In this document: positions 16,803 through 24,019 of the stretch, piece by piece | Position numbering within the stretch: position 1 is the first letter of the stretch | How the letters are laid out: each line of letters begins with the position of its first letter | Notes under the pieces: model-generated | Databases searched by the model: none | Told to the model about the DNA's origin: nothing | The model's input: only the letters and a program-made list of their open reading frames with translations | Origin: Candidatus Thorarchaeota archaeon | Lineage (GTDB): Archaea > Asgardarchaeota > Thorarchaeia > Thorarchaeales > Thorarchaeaceae | Assembly: GCA_030669595.1 (NCBI GenBank) | Contig: DAOVDG010000008.1 | Span: 1-34,790 of the forward strand | Direction of reading: 5' to 3' | Length of the DNA: 34,790 nt | Program-made: the position numbers and the translations under genes

Positions 16803-18181
16803 TGACTAGTCTCGATGATCTCAAGTCCTACGTGGACCTAGCTGTTGACCATGCAAAGGGGAAAGCCGACGGAGCAATCGCGAGGGGAGTGCTATCCAGC
16901 AATTCCCAGATCAGATTCTCGCAGAATGCCATAGACATCAACAAGCGCTGGGAGAGCCTCTCACTGCAGCTCTTCCTGATTGTGGAAGAAGCAAAGACAG
17001 GATTCAGCGAGAGGTCAGTGTCAAGCGCGGAGGATGTCAAGAAAGCAGTGGATGACACCATTGCATTCACAAAGCGTCTTCCGGAGTCGCAATTCTTCGC
17101 AGGTGTCGAAGAGAAAGTTTACGAATACGAGGCGATTTCCGGCACATTCGACAGCAAAATCGATGACTTCGGTGAGAAGGCTCCAGGTGTGGTCAACGCA
17201 GCCATTGATGTTGCTCGCACACAAGGAGCCAAGCGAGTCGCGGGCGCTCTCAAGTTTGGGAAGGAGTTCCAGTTCTTCAGATCGAGCTACGGTCCTGAAG
17301 GCTCAACACGAAGCACATCATTCGACCTAAATGTCAGGGCATTCATGGACGAGTTGGACCATTCAGGGCAAGGTCTCGAGTGTGGGTCCAAGCCGTCACA
17401 AGCGTTGAACGGCATGATTGAAGCTGGCGCACAAGCAGGTAGACTGGCCAAACAAGCGGTGGGTGCCAAGCAAGGCGAGGCCGGAACCTATGACCTTGTC
17501 ATGAATCCGACCGTAGCCGCAAATGTACTGGGCTTCATGGTTGAATCAGCTAACCCATTCATGGTGATGATTGGCATATCACCACTCGGAGACAAGATGG
17601 GACAGCAGATGGGACCAGAGTTTGTTACAGTTGCCGACGATCCAAGAATGGCGGGAGGCCTAGCAAGCAAGCCATTTGACGCGGAAGGCACTCCAACTAG
17701 GGCAATCAATATCTATGAGAAAGGCGTGCTCAAGTCATTCCTCCATAATACGAGTACTGCTAGGATGTTTGAAACTGAATCCACAGGTAGTTCCGATCTT
17801 GTGGGACTTGGACAGGGTTTGAAAATGCTACTTCCTAACACCTCGAATATTGTGTTCGAGAATGGGGACCGCTCATGCGAGGAGCTATTGGAGGGGGACA
17901 AGCCAACCATCTATGTCACGTCGAACTGGTACACAAGGTTCACCAACTACCAGACCGGAGAGTTCTCGACAATTCCGCGTGATGCGATGTTCCTCGTAAG
18001 GAAAGGAGAGATGAAGCCAATCAAGAACGTGAGGATTAGCGACAGCATGCTGAGAATGTTTGCGAACATCACTGCATTTGGCAATGACCGCAGACAGGTC
18101 TACTGGTGGGAGGTTGAAACGCCCACATTCATTCCTTCGGTGAGGATTGCAGACTGTAGGATAACAGCGGCAACTCAGTGA
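16802..18181 (+). CDS. tldE: TldE/PmbA subunit of the TldD/E protease
   Basis: The 459-residue protein is the TldE/PmbA partner. It lacks the HExxxH motif, as expected, but shares the fold, with landmarks YDLVMNPTVAANVLGFM, ISPLGDKMGQQMGPEF, DAEGTPTRAINIYEKGVLKS (split here from longer text) and the closing TPTFIPSVRIADCRI. TldE is thought to shape the narrow channel through which unfolded substrate reaches the TldD zinc. The start ATG shares a base with the tldD TAA (TAATG), and GGAGGTG lies in the tldD end, which points to translational coupling and one-to-one production. Confidence 0.93.
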   Translation: MTSLDDLKSYVDLAVDHAKGKADGAIARGVLSSNSQIRFSQNAIDINKRWESLSLQLFLIVEEAKTGFSERSVSSAEDVKKAVDDTIAFTKRLPESQFFAGVEEKVYEYEAISGTFDSKIDDFGEKAPGVVNAAIDVARTQGAKRVAGALKFGKEFQFFRSSYGPEGSTRSTSFDLNVRAFMDELDHSGQGLECGSKPSQALNGMIEAGAQAGRLAKQAVGAKQGEAGTYDLVMNPTVAANVLGFMVESANPFMVMIGISPLGDKMGQQMGPEFVTVADDPRMAGGLASKPFDAEGTPTRAINIYEKGVLKSFLHNTSTARMFETESTGSSDLVGLGQGLKMLLPNTSNIVFENGDRSCEELLEGDKPTIYVTSNWYTRFTNYQTGEFSTIPRDAMFLVRKGEMKPIKNVRISDSMLRMFANITAFGNDRRQVYWWEVETPTFIPSVRIADCRITAATQ

Positions 18182-18220
18182 GTAACGGATGCAGAAGAGT
18201 CTCGATGTCAGAGAGAAAGA

Positions 18221-18829
18221 CTAGACGCTGCTCTGCTCAGCCATGTTGCTCTTGATCCTGGCTCTGCACGACGATGCCGCGTGGATGAAGATTTCAGCGA
18301 CATTCATTCCGGTCTTCGCGCTGGCTTCAAAGTACTTCATGGATAGCAGATCGGCCAATTGGCGACCCTCTTCTTTCGTCACTTCAGTGGCATCCGTCAT
18401 GTCAACCTTGTTTGCAACCAAGGATCCAGCCAAGAAGATGTAGCTTGGCATTCTGATGCCATCGGTTAGGGTTTCATACCACTTTGGAATGTTTTCGAAG
18501 GTAGACCGGTCAGTTTTGTCGTATACTAGGATGACGTGGTGAGCACCCTGATAGAATCTGTTTCTAAGCGCAGCGAATGTCTGCTGACCGCCAAGATCAA
18601 CCACACTAAGCACAATCGTGCCTTCAGGGAAGTCGAAAGTGGCTACGCTGAGGTCAGCGCCCACCGTAGCAGTGTAGGTGGTTTCGAAGCGACCCAGAAG
18701 ATATCTTCGAACAAGAGACGTTTTCCCTACATTGCGTGAGCCAACTATAAGTGTCTTGTAAACCTCGGCAGTCAGCGCGTGCACCATCCTTATGCCTAGG
18801 TTAGCATCCCCAAGTTCGCTTATCAGCAT
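18221..18829 (-). CDS. Ras-like small GTPase
   Basis: A 202-residue GTPase with all G motifs: G1 GSRNVGKT (30-37), a switch-I Thr near 55 in TATVGAD, G3 DLGGQ (78-82), G4 NKVD (140-143) and G5 SAK (170-172). The G3 DLGGQ, with Gly-Gly-Gln where Ras/Rab have DTAGQ, is closer to Arf/Gtr-like or Asgard-specific families; the rest is Rab/Ras-like. There is no C-terminal CaaX or Cys pair, so no lipid anchor is evident. Such GTPases are abundant in Asgard archaea; effectors are unknown. The frame is open to 19039, but that would run across the promoter of the divergent thioredoxin gene. Starts at 18829 or 18787 are most likely; 18829 is given. Confidence 0.85.
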   Translation of the reverse strand: MLISELGDANLGIRMVHALTAEVYKTLIVGSRNVGKTSLVRRYLLGRFETTYTATVGADLSVATFDFPEGTIVLSVVDLGGQQTFAALRNRFYQGAHHVILVYDKTDRSTFENIPKWYETLTDGIRMPSYIFLAGSLVANKVDMTDATEVTKEEGRQLADLLSMKYFEASAKTGMNVAEIFIHAASSCRARIKSNMAEQSSV

Positions 18830-18886
18830 TCTTATGGCATCTAGGGTCAATGCATTAGATGACACTTCCGAGAGATACAAAAGGAA

Positions 18887-18914
18887 ACACTGTGCAAAAG
18901 CGCTTGAACAGTGT
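18887..18914. promoter_or_regulatory. Inverted repeat between divergent GTPase and thioredoxin genes
   Basis: ACACTGT (18887-18893) and ACAGTGT (18908-18914) are perfect inverted repeats. They flank a second palindrome, AAGCGCTT (18898-18905), whose centre is one base off. The nested dyad lies in the region between the two divergent start codons, about 20 bases before the thioredoxin ATG, a position suited to an operator acting on both genes. Confidence 0.5.
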
Positions 18915-18935
18915 GCCATTGTGAAGTTGATTGTC

Positions 18936-19415
18936 ATGGTCGACCTCAATGAAATCCGGACCAGAACCGTCACGTGCAGAGAATACCTGGAGAGTCTCAA
19001 GGGCGAATCGAAAGATGAGCAGATGCAGACATACAGCAACTACAAACTGAATGAGCAAGCAATGAAAGAGCTGAAAAGCCTCGTGAAAGGCATGAGTGTC
19101 GTTGCGCTGGGCGCAAGCTGGTGCAAGGACTGCCGAGCGGCAATACCAGTTTTATTGCATTTGGAAGAGAAGCTTGGTCTGGATGTCCGCGTATTCGGAA
19201 CGATGAAGGTTGCAGCGCTGGATCCTGACCACCAGTGGCGAATCCCACCATCACCGCCTGAGGCTGAGGACTGGGGTGTTAAGGCAATCCCCTGGATTGA
19301 GATCTTCGACGAGAATGGCGAAAGAATCGACACAATAATAGAGAAACCTGACTTCACTCCCACGCTCGAGGAGGAATTCGTATTTCTGCTGAAAAGGGCG
19401 AGTGGGAGAACATAA
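18936..19415 (+). CDS. Thioredoxin-fold protein (CxxC oxidoreductase)
   Basis: The 159-residue protein has the thioredoxin fold: strand SVVALGAS, the active site WCKDC (Cys63, Cys66), the helix IPVLLHLEEKLG, and the cis-proline loop KAIPW with Pro119. An insertion of about 20 residues, with a proline-rich RIPPSPPEAED, precedes the cis-Pro. There is no signal peptide, so it should be a cytosolic disulfide reductase. ATG 18936 is used; the frame extends upstream, but through the presumed promoter and inverted repeat. It is divergent from the GTPase gene and is followed 43 bases later by a membrane-protein gene on the same strand. Confidence 0.82.
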   Translation: MVDLNEIRTRTVTCREYLESLKGESKDEQMQTYSNYKLNEQAMKELKSLVKGMSVVALGASWCKDCRAAIPVLLHLEEKLGLDVRVFGTMKVAALDPDHQWRIPPSPPEAEDWGVKAIPWIEIFDENGERIDTIIEKPDFTPTLEEEFVFLLKRASGRT

Positions 19416-19458
19416 AAGAGAGAATTGTTCTAGCTCGAATAGTGCAGGAGGTAGTCGA

Positions 19459-20730
19459 ATGGAAATTCCTATGATAACCAAGTTTGTAAATGGACTAAAG
19501 ATGTTCTGGGCGTCAAAGAAACTCCGATGGCTCACGATTGTCTTTGTGTTGGGCTTAGTGATGACCACGGCGTTGCAGCAACTGACGCTTTACATGCCAA
19601 GTGCGTGGGCATTTGCAACACTGGTGTCAGCAGCATTCCCAATGTTCTTTCTCTTAACTGCGATACTGTCACTTTTTGGACTGCAACGATTCGTCGCTAG
19701 CGAGGAGTCATATCGCTCGTCCGCAGTGATGTTCATCATATGGATATTTGTCAGCATTATACTTCAGGTATACTTCGTATTCAACTTGTTCGCTGTGTTT
19801 GTGATTGTATACTTCGGAATCGCGTTCTTGGGCTGGATTTCATTCCAAGCATACTTCTCAACAAGGACAAGCTTAGGCTATGCAGAAAAAGCTGATGTCA
19901 GGGAGAACTCCAGACTAATGAAGGTCCTAGTCACAATGAGCCATATCTTCTGCTACGTGGTGATCTTCGGCGCTCTCGTGTATGTCTTGTCAATAAACCT
20001 CACTGAACTCTCAGGCAACTTGCCAAGGCTGCTCCTGCTCGTGTTAGGAACTTCGGTGGCGGCATTCTTCAACTTCTTCAATGGGATGATTCTGGGCCGC
20101 CAGCGCGAAAAGACAACCTTCGTCAATGTTGCATTGATTGGGCTTTTCATCTCCCTTTATTCTGGTTACTTCATATACAACGCAGGGAAGACTACCTCGC
20201 TTGGCTTCGATATAGTCAGTTTTGCAATTACCATATTCTTTGTGTTCTACACAATGAGCTCTGTAGGATCTACTTTAGCCTCAAGATCTGAAAAGGAAAC
20301 AAGATGGAAAATATCAAAGGAACTGGCTGTGACTCTCACATTCTTCCTTGCTTCTGGCTACTACTTTGCAGACACAATACTACCGATACTACCCACGGTT
20401 GACTCGGTGTTGGGAGCGGCCATGGGCGACTTGGCAAAGCTCTTCATCTTTCCGTTGGTGGCTCTCGTGATGGAGTTGTTGTTCATCAGACGTGCCGGGA
20501 AGGTTCTCAAGCCGGCGGTAGAATTGCCACCTGAAGAAGAGCCCATTCCGACTGAGGAGGAAGCCGAAGCTTCGGCAGAACCAATCGTGGAAAAGGCTGC
20601 AGAAGACGAGGAAACCAAACCTTCCAAAGAACCAGTTGTGGAAGAGGTCACAGAAGTCGAGGAGCCCGATGTCGAAGAAGAGGAACCCTCCGACTTGGAA
20701 GAAGATCTTTGGGAAGAGGAGGACCAATAG
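19459..20730 (+). CDS. Polytopic membrane protein with acidic C-terminal tail, unknown function
   Basis: The 423-residue protein has about ten hydrophobic segments, from near residue 25 to about 340. A strongly acidic cytoplasmic tail of about 75 residues follows, built from Glu-rich repeats (PPEEEPIPTEEEAEA, EEVTEVEEPDVEEEE) and ending EDLWEEEDQ. No transporter or enzyme motif was recognised. The tail could bind basic partners or cations. A longer frame from 19402 exists, but ATG 19459 has a strong CAGGAGGT seven bases upstream. It may share a transcript with the thioredoxin gene. Confidence 0.72.
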   Translation: MEIPMITKFVNGLKMFWASKKLRWLTIVFVLGLVMTTALQQLTLYMPSAWAFATLVSAAFPMFFLLTAILSLFGLQRFVASEESYRSSAVMFIIWIFVSIILQVYFVFNLFAVFVIVYFGIAFLGWISFQAYFSTRTSLGYAEKADVRENSRLMKVLVTMSHIFCYVVIFGALVYVLSINLTELSGNLPRLLLLVLGTSVAAFFNFFNGMILGRQREKTTFVNVALIGLFISLYSGYFIYNAGKTTSLGFDIVSFAITIFFVFYTMSSVGSTLASRSEKETRWKISKELAVTLTFFLASGYYFADTILPILPTVDSVLGAAMGDLAKLFIFPLVALVMELLFIRRAGKVLKPAVELPPEEEPIPTEEEAEASAEPIVEKAAEDEETKPSKEPVVEEVTEVEEPDVEEEEPSDLEEDLWEEEDQ

Positions 20731-20764
20731 CGGCTTCACACGCCCAAACCGTCGCAACTGAACG

Positions 20765-20772
20765 CTTTTATC
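20765..20772 (+). promoter_or_regulatory. Probable TATA box of the rubredoxin gene
   Basis: CTTTTATC lies 57 bases before the first rubredoxin ATG. Transcription would start near 20795. Confidence 0.45.
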
Positions 20773-20821
20773 ACCTCGACCCAGAAACGAAGAAATGCAC
20801 ATAAGGTCATTACGACATTGA

Positions 20822-21019
20822 ATGAGCGATACTCAATTGAAACCGGAGAATGCTAAAATGGCACGATGGGAATGTCTAGTTTGTGGTTGGGTTTACGACG
20901 AAGACAAAGGCGATGAGGACAGCGGAATTGCAGCGGGCACGAAATTCGAAGACCTGCCTGATGATTGGGTCTGCCCGATGTGTGGCGCTTCCAAAGAAGA
21001 TTTCGAGAAGCTAGAGTGA
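20822..21019 (+). CDS. Rubredoxin
   Basis: A 65-residue protein with the two rubredoxin knuckles, CLVCGWVYD (Cys18, Cys21) and CPMCGASK (Cys51, Cys54), which bind one iron. The spacing and the DLPDDWVCP segment are canonical. It is a small one-electron carrier, usually serving superoxide reductase, rubrerythrin or flavodiiron proteins, none of which lie in the window. The annotated start at 20822 adds 12 residues before MARWECLVC. The second ATG (20858), preceded by CCGGAGAATGC, is a credible alternative giving the more typical length of 53. It is transcribed alone and ends at a hairpin shared with the convergent small gene. Confidence 0.95.
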   Translation: MSDTQLKPENAKMARWECLVCGWVYDEDKGDEDSGIAAGTKFEDLPDDWVCPMCGASKEDFEKLE

Positions 21020-21025
21020 AGATTC

Positions 21026-21046
21026 TCGGGGGTATTCAGCCCCCGA
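21026..21046. terminator. Bidirectional terminator hairpin after rubredoxin
   Basis: TCGGGGG (21026-21032) and CCCCCGA (21040-21046) form a seven-base-pair stem with a seven-base loop, six bases after the rubredoxin stop and followed by a pyrimidine-rich TTCACTTTCTT. It also lies downstream of the convergent gene ending at 21075, so it could serve both. Confidence 0.55.
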
Positions 21047-21074
21047 ATTCACTTTCTTATCCGTGAACAGCGAT

Positions 21075-21305
21075 TCAGTATGGTCGCTCGTTCTCGATAA
21101 GACTCTCAGTGAACGATGGACACATCGGTCTATCTTTCTTATGCCTCCAGTATACAGCCCATTCATCTACCTCGCCCTTTTTCACGACAACCTGTCTGTC
21201 TTGGCTCAAATCACTCGCAAGCCGAATCGCCTCTCTGAGGGTCATGGAGGCGCATTCGAGTCTGAAGACCTGGCCCCTGATAAGCAGCCACTTCTCCGCT
21301 CTCAT
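21075..21305 (-). CDS. Small protein of unknown function (76 residues)
   Basis: This frame begins MRAEKWLLIRGQVFRLEC, followed by an amphipathic helix TLREAIRLASDLSQDRQ, a strand VVVKKGEVDEWAVYW and a basic end. The alternation of charged and hydrophobic residues and the ATG start suggest a real alpha/beta protein, and a TTTACT element lies close upstream. There is no clear Shine-Dalgarno. Overlapping plus-strand frames are less protein-like. No family was recognised. Confidence 0.5.
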   Translation of the reverse strand: MRAEKWLLIRGQVFRLECASMTLREAIRLASDLSQDRQVVVKKGEVDEWAVYWRHKKDRPMCPSFTESLIENERPY

Positions 21306-21414
21306 AACAGTAAATCTTGATGAAGTCTAATAACCTCCACCTGAGCACCGACATTCAATCACAGAGATTCTTAAAGGGCGCACTTAGTTGATGAGAAGGT
21401 TGGAGAACAGAGAG

Positions 21415-21951
21415 ATGAAACTCCTAGACCGTATCAAGAAACTGACAACCCTGAGATTTTTCCTGCTGTTCCTCGTTCTGACGATAGTTGTAGCCGTGGC
21501 GATGGGATACATCAATTCCCAGATACTGACACTGTCCGGAGGCTTGCCGGTCCTGGATATCAGACCGGGTTACACCTTTCCTGAAGTCGAACATCTCTTC
21601 ACTGTGCTTGGCGAGCACGGTAGACGATTGTACACCATGCTACAGGTTCTTGACCTAGTCTTTCCGTTGGTCTATGGCATGAGCGTGACAATGGCACTGA
21701 CTGGTGTCATCACAAGAGTGCTTCCTGAAGGGCACCCACTGGAGACAGCAGTTTTCATACCCATTCTTGGCATGATCTTCGACTACCTAGAGAATATCAC
21801 GATTGCAACACTGATTGCGTCATACCCGAATCTCTCGCCGTTGGCTGTCAGCATTGCCAGCATCTTCACTCAACTGAAGTGGTCGTGCATAATTCTGGCA
21901 TTGGCTCTGCTAGTTATTCTAGCGATACTTGCGTTGGGTAGGAAGAAGTGA
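21415..21951 (+). CDS. Four-span membrane protein, unknown function
   Basis: The 178-residue protein has four hydrophobic segments. The first, FFLLFLVLTIVVAVAMGY, is followed by a 60-residue exposed loop containing RPGYTFPEVEHLF. Spans at about 80-100, 110-135 and 145-172 follow, and the protein ends in a basic GRKK. The second and third spans enclose GMIFDYLENITIATLIASYP. No enzymatic motif was recognised. The longest frame starts at TTG 21388, but ATG 21415, preceded by TTGGAGA at good distance, is preferred. Confidence 0.62.
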   Translation: MKLLDRIKKLTTLRFFLLFLVLTIVVAVAMGYINSQILTLSGGLPVLDIRPGYTFPEVEHLFTVLGEHGRRLYTMLQVLDLVFPLVYGMSVTMALTGVITRVLPEGHPLETAVFIPILGMIFDYLENITIATLIASYPNLSPLAVSIASIFTQLKWSCIILALALLVILAILALGRKK

Positions 21952-21966
21952 ACATTACCGTCACGC

Positions 21967-22230
21967 TTATGAGGCGAACTCACTTGCTTCGAACAGGCTG
22001 ATTGTGCCTTTCAAGTCCTCGCGCTCTGAGCGAATGTTATTACTCTTGACGATCAATTTTAGCAGTAACCTCTGATAGAGTGGCTCTGAGATTTGTCCTC
22101 TGTCCTTCGTTTCATCAAGCTCGAATCTCTTGCGACGGATGTCATTGAAGGCCTTTCCAAGTGCAGCATGTCGTATTCTCATGAGTCTGATGCTAGTGCC
22201 TTCAGTGGCTTTTGGGCAGTTCAAAGTCAA
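21967..22230 (-). CDS. Small helical protein of unknown function
   Basis: The frame is open from an ATG at 22275, but a strong TATA box at 22286-22297 predicts transcription starting near 22266, downstream of that ATG. The first sensible start after it is TTG 22230, ten bases beyond AGGAG, giving 87 residues. The product is mostly helical and charged: RHAALGKAFNDIRRKRFEL, then SEPLYQRLLLKLIVKSNNIR and a short acidic end, compatible with a coiled coil. No family was recognised. It is divergent from the DUF4139 genes. Confidence 0.5.
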   Translation of the reverse strand: MTLNCPKATEGTSIRLMRIRHAALGKAFNDIRRKRFELDETKDRGQISEPLYQRLLLKLIVKSNNIRSEREDLKGTISLFEASEFAS

Positions 22231-22285
22231 TGTTTCATATCTCCTAACAGAAGTAGTAATAACAGTGCATATCATAAAGTATTCG

Positions 22286-22297
22286 CTTATATATACT
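22286..22297 (-). promoter_or_regulatory. Strong TATA box of the small helical protein gene
   Basis: The minus strand reads GTATATATAAGC, an excellent archaeal TATA element. Its distance to the ATG at 22275 is too short for transcription to include that codon, which argues for the internal TTG start. Confidence 0.65.
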
Positions 22298-22376
22298 CCT
22301 ATTCATTAGCAAACGAACAATATCGACCGCAATCGCTGTTAAGCCGGGACATTAGAACTAGATGCAGCCGACTCAA

Positions 22377-22386
22377 AGCATAAATG
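22377..22386 (+). promoter_or_regulatory. Probable TATA box of the DUF4139 operon
   Basis: AGCATAAATG lies about 40 bases before the TTG at 22419, placing transcription start near 22406, directly ahead of the GAGGAGAGG ribosome binding site. It also lies downstream of the ATG at 22362, which therefore cannot be the start. Confidence 0.45.
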
Positions 22387-22418
22387 CGACAAAGCTTGAA
22401 GGACGCGAGGAGAGGACT

Positions 22419-24008
22419 TTGACAGAGCTTGAAACCAGAATATCAAACGTCACCGTCTTCCGCGATGGCGCTCGCGTGACGAGAACAGGCCAGACCAATC
22501 TTGCTACCGGCGCTCAGAAGGTTCTCATATCAGGAATAACCGCTTGGGCACAAGAAGACAGTTTTCGCGTCAAGGGAAAAGGACTTGCTACCATTTCCAG
22601 CATCGATGTAAGAAGAATGGAAACCGTCTACGAGCCAATGGAAGACAAGAAACAATTGATTGCTCGACTCAAGAAGCTTGAAGACAATCGCAAGACTATT
22701 GCTGACGAGGTTGAGATGCACACAAGCAGATTGACCTATCTCAATGGTATGATGGGAGAGTTTGCTACCACCTTTGGAATGGTCTACGCTGCTGATGAAG
22801 CAGAAATATCGCAGCTGACTGAGATTGACAATTCCTCTGGAAAGATGATTGCTCAGACGAAGAAGAAGCTGAGAGAGCTGGATGACAAACTCAAGGACAT
22901 AGACGATCAGATTCAAGTCCTTAGGCAGAACCTCGGTGTAATCGAATCCAGGAGAAGAACCGAAACCTTCTACGAAGTTGAGGTCAGCTTGGATGTTTCA
23001 AAAGCTGGCGTCATTGAGCTCGAAGTAACGTACCAGTGCAGTGGAGCAGGATGGATTCCAACCTACGACATTGACCTACTTCCGGAAGTCGCGAAAATCA
23101 GAAGAATAGCAATTGTTCGGAATCGCACAAGAGAACGGTGGGAAGAAGTAGAGCTAGTTGTTTCAACCGCCACAGCACGACCAGTGGAGGCTGTGGAACC
23201 AACGCCCTATATGATAACAGCTTACGATCCGGAGGAAGACCGCAGAAGGATGGCAACGAGGGTATCCAGACCGCCAGCCGTGAAGAAGATGGCTAAATTT
23301 GCAGCGGTGCCATCAGCAGCTCCAATGGAGGCAGCTGTCCCTCCACCCCCGCCAGAGATAGAGGAGGAGTTTGCAGAGGCCACTGAAACAGTTTCGGGAA
23401 TTGCAGTATACGAGTTATCCAAGCCCTTTACCATCCCTGCTGATGACAAGAAACACCCAGTGACCTTGATAGAAGAAGAGATGGACTCACGCACACTCCA
23501 CTACTGGTTTGCAGACGCCATGTCAGAGGTTGTTGCCCAGGATGAAGTCACCAACGGTGACACAGTTCTCCTTCCCGGAAAAGTCAAGGTCTACTCTGAA
23601 GGAGAATACATTGGCGAAACAAGCCTAGAATTGATGTCCCCCAGAGAGAAGTTCAAGTTGGGGACACGCGTTGCGTATAATATCAAGGCGAAGAAGAAAC
23701 TAGTTGAACGCGAGGTGGAGAAAGCAGGCATCACTCGCGGCAAGCTGAGAAGGAGCTACAAGTACAGACTTGAGCTTGAGAACTTTGCCAAGCAAATGAT
23801 TGACATTGAGATATTAGATAGAATACCCCACAGCCTCAGCACTTCAATAGAGGTGAAGGCGGACTGGGAGAAGCTTGGCGTCGACAAGCACGAGCTTGGA
23901 ATTATGGAGTGGCACCGCAAGGTGGACGCTGGCAAGAAAGCAGAGATCGAGTACGCCTTCGAGGTGCAATGGGAACGAGGTATTTCAATCAATCCTCCAT
24001 TGCCATGA
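22419..24008 (+). CDS. DUF4139/DUF4140 protein (MuiA-like), first of a tandem pair
   Basis: The 529-residue protein has an N-terminal DUF4140 domain (VTVFRDGARVTRTG at about 11-24, then a coiled-coil of about 90 residues) and a C-terminal DUF4139 domain. The latter includes VEVSLDVSKAGVIELEVTYQ, GAGWIPTYDIDL, ARPVEAVEPTPY and a long beta region ending INPPLP. A proline/alanine-rich linker with VPPPPPEIEEEF splits the DUF4139 half. Relatives are called mucoidy inhibitor MuiA, but the activity is unknown. The TTG start is chosen because GAGGAGAGG precedes it and the product then aligns from its first residue with the paralogue downstream (TELETRISNVTVF against TKELTTGITEVTVF). Eleven bases separate the two genes. 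Confidence 0.85.
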   Translation: MTELETRISNVTVFRDGARVTRTGQTNLATGAQKVLISGITAWAQEDSFRVKGKGLATISSIDVRRMETVYEPMEDKKQLIARLKKLEDNRKTIADEVEMHTSRLTYLNGMMGEFATTFGMVYAADEAEISQLTEIDNSSGKMIAQTKKKLRELDDKLKDIDDQIQVLRQNLGVIESRRRTETFYEVEVSLDVSKAGVIELEVTYQCSGAGWIPTYDIDLLPEVAKIRRIAIVRNRTRERWEEVELVVSTATARPVEAVEPTPYMITAYDPEEDRRRMATRVSRPPAVKKMAKFAAVPSAAPMEAAVPPPPPEIEEEFAEATETVSGIAVYELSKPFTIPADDKKHPVTLIEEEMDSRTLHYWFADAMSEVVAQDEVTNGDTVLLPGKVKVYSEGEYIGETSLELMSPREKFKLGTRVAYNIKAKKKLVEREVEKAGITRGKLRRSYKYRLELENFAKQMIDIEILDRIPHSLSTSIEVKADWEKLGVDKHELGIMEWHRKVDAGKKAEIEYAFEVQWERGISINPPLP

Positions 24009-24019
24009 GGTGAGAGAAC

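Noticed and set aside
18830-19039. N-terminal extension of the Ras-like GTPase up to 19039
   Set aside because: It would overlap the divergent thioredoxin start and the inverted repeat, and the extra residues are not GTPase-like.
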